NCBI RefSeq assembly: GCF_002920895.1
Contig: NZ_PQVG01000001.1
Span: 372,001-436,000, forward strand
Length of the DNA: 64,000 nt
Source: Flavobacterium alvei
GTDB taxonomy: Bacteria; Bacteroidota; Bacteroidia; Flavobacteriales; Flavobacteriaceae
Direction: 5' to 3'
The position numbers and the translations under genes are program-made. Under the pieces are notes generated by a model. That model was not told where the DNA came from and did no database searches. It saw only the letters and a list, made by a program, of their open reading frames with translations. The stretch's first letter is position 1. Every line of letters begins with the position of its first letter. Below are positions 58,730-64,000 of the stretch, one piece after another.

Positions 58730-59545
58730 CTAAAACTTAACCTCTATTTTTTCAGAAACTAAGTTATCTCCTTGATAATATTCAAAAAACCATTGATTGT
58801 CTTTTGAAAACAAAGTCCCTTGAACATCCCCTTTTTTGGCCATATAACTATTTGGATTAGATGTTTTATACACTTTCATCACTACTTTTGGTTCGCTATC
58901 AATCAACTGATAACCGTAAGATGTAGGTTGTGCATATAACAAACCTACACTTTTACTTTCAGATGCTTTAGCTACGTTATTTGACGTTGAAACAGCTGGA
59001 ACTGCAACAACAGCAGCGGTCGGAACTACTGGAACCGCAACGGCTGGAACTGCAGCTGTTGACGCAAGTGGAATTGGCATTGATTGTGGAGCAATACTCG
59101 ATTTGGGACCAAAATTAGTATTGCCATTGTATTGATATTTCAATTCATAAACAGTTCCGAAAGCTAAATTCAATGACTCAGAATAAGCAGGACCATATTC
59201 TTTTTCCCTACTCGTTCCGAGAGCCGATTTAAAAATAACAAGTCCAAAACAATCTTTAAAAACAACATACAATTTTGTTGTCAAGAAACCACTTTCTTTC
59301 AATACATCAACATATAATAGACTGCATCGATCTGGAAACTGACCAAGAATTGGCTCGTTCGAATAAAAAGCTTGAAAACCAGCTTTCTGTAAATTCATTT
59401 TAGTAATTGTTTGAAGACGATATTGATTTTCTTCTTTTTGAAAGTCGTATTTCATTGGAATTACAACCGCTTTATAATCATTAACCGTTTGCGAAAAGCT
59501 ATAACTCGCAACAAACAACATCAGGAATAGGATTCTAGTTTTCAT
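58730..59545 (-). CDS. secreted protein of unknown function with Ala/Val/Pro linker
   Basis: I do not recognise this 271-residue protein. It has a signal peptide (ILFLMLFVASYSFSQ), an N-terminal region (VNDYKAVVIPMKYDFQKEEN to about residue 145) and a low-complexity linker rich in Ala, Val and Pro (about 150-190). A small C-terminal domain (VVMKVYKTSNPNSYMAKKGD, QWFFEYYQGDNLVSEKIEV) ends the protein. It starts 4 bp after the YjjG-like gene and is the last gene of that run. Location is probably periplasm or outer membrane. Confidence 0.7.
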   Translation of the reverse strand: MKTRILFLMLFVASYSFSQTVNDYKAVVIPMKYDFQKEENQYRLQTITKMNLQKAGFQAFYSNEPILGQFPDRCSLLYVDVLKESGFLTTKLYVVFKDCFGLVIFKSALGTSREKEYGPAYSESLNLAFGTVYELKYQYNGNTNFGPKSSIAPQSMPIPLASTAAVPAVAVPVVPTAAVVAVPAVSTSNNVAKASESKSVGLLYAQPTSYGYQLIDSEPKVVMKVYKTSNPNSYMAKKGDVQGTLFSKDNQWFFEYYQGDNLVSEKIEVKF

Positions 59546-59549
59546 AATT

Positions 59550-60245
59550 TTATAAATATTTTTTTAATTCTAATAAATGGTTTACTTGTTTAATTGTTTG
59601 GGGTACTGAAACATTGTTTTCATTAAAAAAAACAGCGTCCAAACCTGCATCCAAAGCGCCTTGAACATCAGCTTCAATGCAATCGCCAATCATAATGCTA
59701 TTCTCTTTTTTAGCTTTAGCTAAATTCAAAGCATAGTCAAAAATAAGAGAATTAGGCTTTTTTACCCCCGCCATTTCTGAATTGGTAATGGTCTTAAAAT
59801 AGTGCGTAATATACGAATTATTCAATTTGTTTTCTTGGATTTCTGCAAAACCATTGGTAATGATGTGCAAGCTATATTTGGCCTTCAAATAATCCAAAAT
59901 TTCAATCGTTCCGTCAAACAAATGATTGAATTTGGGTAAATAATGAATGTATTGTTCGGATAAAGTTACGATCAAATCGTCTTCAATTTCAAAACGCATC
60001 AAATCGAAAGTGTCTTTCAATCTGCCAAAACGAAGTTGCTTTTGTGAAATTTCGTCTTTACGATATCGCTCCCAATATTCACGATTGATAGGCACATAAA
60101 ATTGGAGAAATTCAGTCATATTAATTGCCAAATCTTGCATTTTGAAAACCGTTTCAAAGGCTAGAGCCGAATTCTTTTCAAAATCCCAAAGCGTGTGATC
60201 CAGATCGAAAAAGACATCTGTTATGTTGCTGTTTGTTATTTTCAT
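59550..60245 (-). CDS. yjjG: HAD-family phosphatase, YjjG-like nucleotidase
   Basis: The 231-residue protein has the HAD motif I VFFDLDHTLWDFEKNS (nucleophile Asp), motif II HIITNGF, motif III Lys in GVKKPNSLIFDYA and motif IV SIMIGDCIEADVQGALDAG. It matches YjjG-type enzymes, which dephosphorylate non-canonical pyrimidine nucleotides and act in house-cleaning. It lies 3 bp after radC in one transcription unit. Confidence 0.85.
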   Translation of the reverse strand: MKITNSNITDVFFDLDHTLWDFEKNSALAFETVFKMQDLAINMTEFLQFYVPINREYWERYRKDEISQKQLRFGRLKDTFDLMRFEIEDDLIVTLSEQYIHYLPKFNHLFDGTIEILDYLKAKYSLHIITNGFAEIQENKLNNSYITHYFKTITNSEMAGVKKPNSLIFDYALNLAKAKKENSIMIGDCIEADVQGALDAGLDAVFFNENNVSVPQTIKQVNHLLELKKYL

Positions 60246-60248
60246 TTC

Positions 60249-60941
60249 TTATAAAATATCTTCATCGACAAAACTGTAATACCCATTTTCAGTAATAATT
60301 ACGTGATCCAAAACAGGAATATCCAACGTTTGTCCAGCTGCTTTGAGTTTCTGTGTCAATTTTTTATCTGCTTCACTAGGTTTCAAATTTCCCGAAGGAT
60401 GATTGTGACATAGAATTATTGCCGTCGCTCCCAATTCTAAAGCAACTTTAAAAACCAATCGAGTATCGGCAACCGTTCCTGTAATACCGCCTTTGCCTTG
60501 TTGCGATTTCGAAAGTACTTTGTTCGAATTGTTCAAATACAAAACCCAAAATTCCTCGTGGGGTAATTCCCCAATAATGGGTTGCATCAATTCGAAAATC
60601 ATTTTGCTGGAGGTAATTTTCTTCAATTCGACAGCCTCTTCTGCCCTTCTTCGTCTTCCCAATTCCATTGCTGCCATAATCGAAATGGCTTTGGCCTCTC
60701 CTATTCCCTTGAAGTTCATCAATTGCGAAAGAGATAATTTTCCCAAGGCGTTCAAATTGTTGTCGACACTCGCCAAAATCCTTTTGCTCAATCCCACTGC
60801 CGATTCGTTCCGGCTTCCAGAACCAATCAAAATGGCAATCAACTCGGCATCGCTCAAAGCACTTTTGCCTTTCAGCATCAGCTTTTCGCGAGGTTTGTCG
60901 TCTTCGGACCAATTCGTTATCGGGAAATTATTTTCTTCCAT
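60249..60941 (-). CDS. radC: RadC/YicR family protein (JAMM/MPN domain)
   Basis: The 230-residue protein has an N-terminal helix-hairpin-helix region (LSQLMNFKGIGEAKAISIMA) and a C-terminal MPN domain. The latter has the metal motif ILCHNHPSGNLKPSEADKKL and an upstream Glu in EEFWVLYL. RadC was once named a DNA repair protein, but its biochemical role remains unclear. It is 8 bp after mpl. Confidence 0.93.
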   Translation of the reverse strand: MEENNFPITNWSEDDKPREKLMLKGKSALSDAELIAILIGSGSRNESAVGLSKRILASVDNNLNALGKLSLSQLMNFKGIGEAKAISIMAAMELGRRRRAEEAVELKKITSSKMIFELMQPIIGELPHEEFWVLYLNNSNKVLSKSQQGKGGITGTVADTRLVFKVALELGATAIILCHNHPSGNLKPSEADKKLTQKLKAAGQTLDIPVLDHVIITENGYYSFVDEDIL

Positions 60942-60949
60942 CTATAAAA

Positions 60950-62305
60950 TCATTCTATCAAAGTCTTTACCTCATCAAAATTCAATCCACCATAATTTCC
61001 GGAACTCATCAACAACAAAGCGGAATTCTCTAGATTTTGATTGAACAAGAACGTTTTAAATTCGGCAGGATTCGTATAAATAATCAAATCTTCCCTGTTG
61101 AAGGCTTTGGCAATTTGCTCATAAGTTACTTCTTCGAGTTGCTTAATTTTTACAGCATCAGGCGAATAGAAAACCACAGCCACATCGGAATATTCCAATG
61201 CGCCTTCATATTCTTTTAAGAATTCTGCATTCAAACTGCTGTAGGTGTGCAATTCCAAACAAGCTACCAAAGTTCGGTTTGGATATTGTTCTTTCACGGC
61301 TTTTGTGGTTGCGGCTACTTTGCTTGGTGAATGAGCAAAATCTTTGTAAGCTACTTTTCCTTTTCCTTCAGCAATTTTTTCCAAACGTTTGGAAGCTCCT
61401 TTGAAACTCGCAATGGCTTCATAAAAATCGGCTTCGTCCACGCCCATATTCTGGCAAATCCATTTGGCTCCAGCCAAGTTGTTCAAATTATGCGCACCAA
61501 AAACCTCTATTGGCATTGCTCCTTCTGGAGTTTCTAGCAGTGTAACTCCGTCTTTCACTTCATATTTTGGAGTTGTATAAGGGATTTTTCGAATAGGATT
61601 CAATGCGGCTTCGGCAACACGTTTTACTTCTGAATCTTCTTCGTTGTACACCAAGATTCCGCCATTGGTAATTTTGGCAATGAAGGTTTCAAACTGTTCT
61701 ACATAAAAATCATAGGTCGGAAAAACATTGATATGATCCCAAGCAATTCCTGAAATCAAGGCAATATTCGGTTGGTACAAATGAAATTTTGGTCTTCTGT
61801 CTATTGGCGAAGACAAATATTCGTCACCTTCCAAAACCATAAAATCATTTTCCTCGGTAAGATGTACCATCGTCTCGAAACCTTCGAGTTGTGCGCCAAC
61901 CATATAATCTACCTCAATATTGTGATAGTGCATCACGTGTAAAATCATTGAAGTAATGGTGGTTTTTCCGTGAGAACCACCAATCACCACGCGGGTTTTG
62001 TTTTTGGATTGTTCGTATAAAAATTCGGGATAGGAATAAATTTTCAGTCCCAATTCTTGTGCTTTCAATAATTCGGGATTGTCAGCTTTGGCGTGCATTC
62101 CGAGAATTACGGCTTCGATATCTTGGGTGATTTTTTCGGGAAACCAACCCAGTTCTGCTGGCAAAATTCCTTTTTTAGCCAAACGGGATTTCGATGGTTC
62201 AAAAATGGCATCGTCACTTCCCGTAACTTGATATCCTTTGTTGTGTAATGCCAAAGCCAAATTGTGCATTGCGCTGCCGCCAATGGCGATAAAATGAGTT
62301 CTCAT
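60950..62305 (-). CDS. mpl: UDP-N-acetylmuramate--peptide ligase, Mpl-like
   Basis: The ATG at 62303-62305 gives 451 residues (MRTHFIAIGGSAMHNLALAL). The Mur ligase ATP-binding motif VVIGGSHGKTTITSMIL, the central LEGDEYLSSPIDRRPKF and the YKDFAHSPSKVAATTKAV region identify a Mur ligase. The size and context point to Mpl, which reattaches recycled murein tripeptide to UDP-MurNAc. MurC is the alternative but usually has a different N-terminal signature. It begins the close run with radC and yjjG. Confidence 0.88.
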   Translation of the reverse strand: MRTHFIAIGGSAMHNLALALHNKGYQVTGSDDAIFEPSKSRLAKKGILPAELGWFPEKITQDIEAVILGMHAKADNPELLKAQELGLKIYSYPEFLYEQSKNKTRVVIGGSHGKTTITSMILHVMHYHNIEVDYMVGAQLEGFETMVHLTEENDFMVLEGDEYLSSPIDRRPKFHLYQPNIALISGIAWDHINVFPTYDFYVEQFETFIAKITNGGILVYNEEDSEVKRVAEAALNPIRKIPYTTPKYEVKDGVTLLETPEGAMPIEVFGAHNLNNLAGAKWICQNMGVDEADFYEAIASFKGASKRLEKIAEGKGKVAYKDFAHSPSKVAATTKAVKEQYPNRTLVACLELHTYSSLNAEFLKEYEGALEYSDVAVVFYSPDAVKIKQLEEVTYEQIAKAFNREDLIIYTNPAEFKTFLFNQNLENSALLLMSSGNYGGLNFDEVKTLIE

Positions 62306-62356
62306 ACTAATATTTTTCCAATTATTAAATTCCAATTATTCGAAATTGGATGTAGA

Positions 62357-63046
62357 TTATTTTTTGTCGAATTGCTGTTTTAAATCGGCCGCCTTCTTGG
62401 GGTCTTTTAATTTCTTCAAATATAAATTATATAAAACTTGAAACGTAACTTTTGATTTACCAATTTCATTGGCTTTGATATAATTTTTTTCGGCAGCGGT
62501 ATATCTTTCAAAATATTCGTCGATTTGACCTCGGGACAAATAACCATCCACAGGAGATAATTTCATCAACTCATTCGAATATTTAATTGCTTTTGTCTCG
62601 CTTCCGCCCACAATTCCGGGCAATTGGAGGTATAACATTACCAATGCCCAACGTGCTTCGATGTGTTTTGGATTCAATTCTATGGCTTTTTCGAAGGAGG
62701 ATTTGACTTCGCCAATCATTCCGAGTGCCTTGAACTTGTTGGATTCTTTGGCTTTCATTCCCAGTACGCCGCCGTATTTAAAATAATAATTGGCTTCGGA
62801 AGGTTTTAATTGTTTTAGTTTTTTATAGTAGCCAATGGCTTTGTCCCAAGATTTTTCGTGACCCGCAATGTCTCCCAAATATTCTATCGTTTTTAGATGA
62901 GAGGGATTTTGTTTTAAAAAACTTTCGAAAACGGGTTGCGCTTGCTCATATTTTCCGGCGTCGAATAATTTTTCGGCCTTGCTGTAATCGGATTGCGACC
63001 AAATTAATAGCGGAAATAGTAAAAAGAAAGAGATCAGTTTTTTCAT
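62357..63046 (-). CDS. secreted TPR-repeat protein
   Basis: The 229-residue protein has a signal peptide (KLISFFLLFPLLIWSQ) followed by several TPR units (DYSKAEKLFDAGKYEQAQPV, LKTIEYLGDIAGHEKSWDKA, FEKAIELNPKHIEARWALVM). A periplasmic adaptor role is likely but the partner is unknown. It is 51 bp upstream of mpl. A minus-strand TATTTTTG (63051-63058) just before the ATG fits the -7 box but lacks a -33 TTG. Confidence 0.82.
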   Translation of the reverse strand: MKKLISFFLLFPLLIWSQSDYSKAEKLFDAGKYEQAQPVFESFLKQNPSHLKTIEYLGDIAGHEKSWDKAIGYYKKLKQLKPSEANYYFKYGGVLGMKAKESNKFKALGMIGEVKSSFEKAIELNPKHIEARWALVMLYLQLPGIVGGSETKAIKYSNELMKLSPVDGYLSRGQIDEYFERYTAAEKNYIKANEIGKSKVTFQVLYNLYLKKLKDPKKAADLKQQFDKK

Positions 63047-63174
63047 TTTTCAAAAATAAGAAAATACAGGAATTTTCGTTAGCTTTTAAGTAAAAATTAG
63101 TACTTTTAAAAAATAATTGACAAGCATTCCAACCTTTTTCAAATAATTGCCCTCTACTTATATAAAACCAAAAT

Positions 63175-64000
63175 ATGAAAAATATCTTATTTGCCTTCCT
63201 TCTAATTTCAACTTCTTTTTATGCTCAAAATTATGAGAAAAACTGGAATAAAGTAATCAAAAATGAAAATAACGGCAAAATTAAATCGGCGAATGCCATC
63301 GTTGCCAAAATCCACAAAAAAGCGGTTGCCGACAAAAACGAAGTGCAAATCATCAAGTGTTTTTTCTACGAATCGAAATATTTGCAAGTGGTTGACGAAA
63401 ATGCGCAAACCAAAATCATAAATAATTTAAAAACAGAAATCAATCGAGCTTCCATCCCATCGAAAGCGATTTTGAATTTGGTTTATGCGAAGTGTTTGAG
63501 TGATTATTATGGTAAAAATCAATATTCTATTCGACTAAGAACGCAAACCGATTCTATAAACAGCAATTTTCTGACTTGGGCAGAAAAAGATTTCGAGAAA
63601 CAAATTCAAATCACATATGACAAATCATTGGAAAATGAAGCAATTTTATCAAAAACATCCTTGACAAACTACGAAGCTATTTTTGATTTTTTGACATTAG
63701 AAAAATTTCAAAAAATGAGTTTATTGGATTATTTGCTAAAAGAAAACATACTCGTTTATACTGCAAAAATAAAGTATTGGGAAATTCAAAAAAAGGATTT
63801 TACTTTATACGAAAAACAACTTTTAGGGAAATCGGCAGATTTTACAAAATTGAATTTCGATTTTGTGAAATCAGAAAATCTAAAAAAGTTACTTGTTTTG
63901 TTTCAAAAAACAGAAATTCATACTCCAACAGCCGAAAACCAATTGGAACGCCTAAAATTTTGTTCCAACCATATTCTAAAATCCGATGAAGACTTTTTAA
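63175..64000 (+). CDS. probable alpha-2-macroglobulin-like protein, partial (N-terminal part)
   Basis: A frame from ATG 63175 stays open to the right edge (275 codons). It starts with a signal peptide (MKNILFAFLLISTSFYAQ) and continues YEKNWNKVIKNENNGKIKSA, then KCFFYESKYLQVVDENAQ. The pattern resembles the N-terminal region of the very large alpha-2-macroglobulin family proteins of Flavobacteriaceae, which trap proteases in the periplasm. The diagnostic MG and bait regions lie outside the window, so the family call is from memory of the N-terminus only. Confidence 0.6.
   Translation, partial: MKNILFAFLLISTSFYAQNYEKNWNKVIKNENNGKIKSANAIVAKIHKKAVADKNEVQIIKCFFYESKYLQVVDENAQTKIINNLKTEINRASIPSKAILNLVYAKCLSDYYGKNQYSIRLRTQTDSINSNFLTWAEKDFEKQIQITYDKSLENEAILSKTSLTNYEAIFDFLTLEKFQKMSLLDYLLKENILVYTAKIKYWEIQKKDFTLYEKQLLGKSADFTKLNFDFVKSENLKKLLVLFQKTEIHTPTAENQLERLKFCSNHILKSDEDFL

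Noticed and set aside
63208..63408. 66-codon minus-strand frame near the right edge
   Set aside because: It lies entirely opposite the large plus-strand gene starting at 63175, which has a signal peptide and continues to the edge.

Overview
The window looks like a chromosome segment of a Flavobacteriaceae bacterium, most likely Flavobacterium or a close relative. The DNA is AT-rich. Start codons lack Shine-Dalgarno sequences, and many genes are preceded by the Bacteroidota promoter pattern TTG-N19/20-TAnnTTTG. It carries a SusC/SusD pair, a type IX secretion sorting domain, zinc-free L36 and S14 proteins, and the order rplQ-carA after the ribosomal protein cluster. No tRNA, rRNA, CRISPR array, transposase, integrase or prophage gene was seen.

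Region 1 (1-14.7 kb, all minus strand) is a surface-polysaccharide locus of the ABC-transporter type. Transcription runs from the Wzm-like permease (14514) through an FkbM methyltransferase, a GT2, a broken GT10, the Wzt-like ATPase, a hexapeptide acyltransferase, a second FkbM methyltransferase, a GT8-like transferase, a membrane O-acyltransferase and five more glycosyltransferases, and leaves the window inside a further GT-B gene. The locus shows repeated reshuffling. The GT10 frame has an in-frame TAG at codon 28. A 25-codon remnant of a GT2 gene start lies beside the O-acyltransferase, matching the start of the next GT2 gene at 43 of 48 bases. Base composition changes sharply inside the Wzt gene.

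Region 2 (14.7-27 kb) holds a CpsB-like PHP phosphatase, a six-LysM NlpC/P60 hydrolase with near-identical 300-bp internal repeats, a CarboxypepD_reg/Kelch protein, aconitase B, a MoxR ATPase, a SurA-like isomerase, a small CarboxypepD_reg protein and carA. Bidirectional terminator hairpins separate the convergent pairs.

Region 3 (27.3-44.5 kb, minus strand) is the str-S10-spc-alpha ribosomal supercluster from rpsL to rplQ, including secY, infA, rpoA, fusA and the very short rpmJ and rpmD genes. It lacks tuf, adk and map. Besides the promoter before rpsL, promoter-like sites occur between rpsJ and rplC and at the rpsN/rpsH junction. Hairpins precede rpsG and rpsD, where ribosomal protein feedback is known in other bacteria.

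Region 4 (44.8-55.5 kb, plus strand) has a BamA/TamA-like outer membrane protein, then SusC, SusD and two lipoproteins, a terminator, and a secreted zinc metalloprotease with a type IX sorting tail. Together these suggest protein or peptide use rather than glycan use.

Region 5 (55.5-64 kb) contains rlmB, a rhomboid protease, rarA, and a minus-strand run of a TPR protein, mpl, radC, a YjjG-like phosphatase and a secreted protein of unknown function. It ends in the start of what is probably an alpha-2-macroglobulin-like gene. Eight copies of a 7-bp repeat lie between rarA and the unknown gene.
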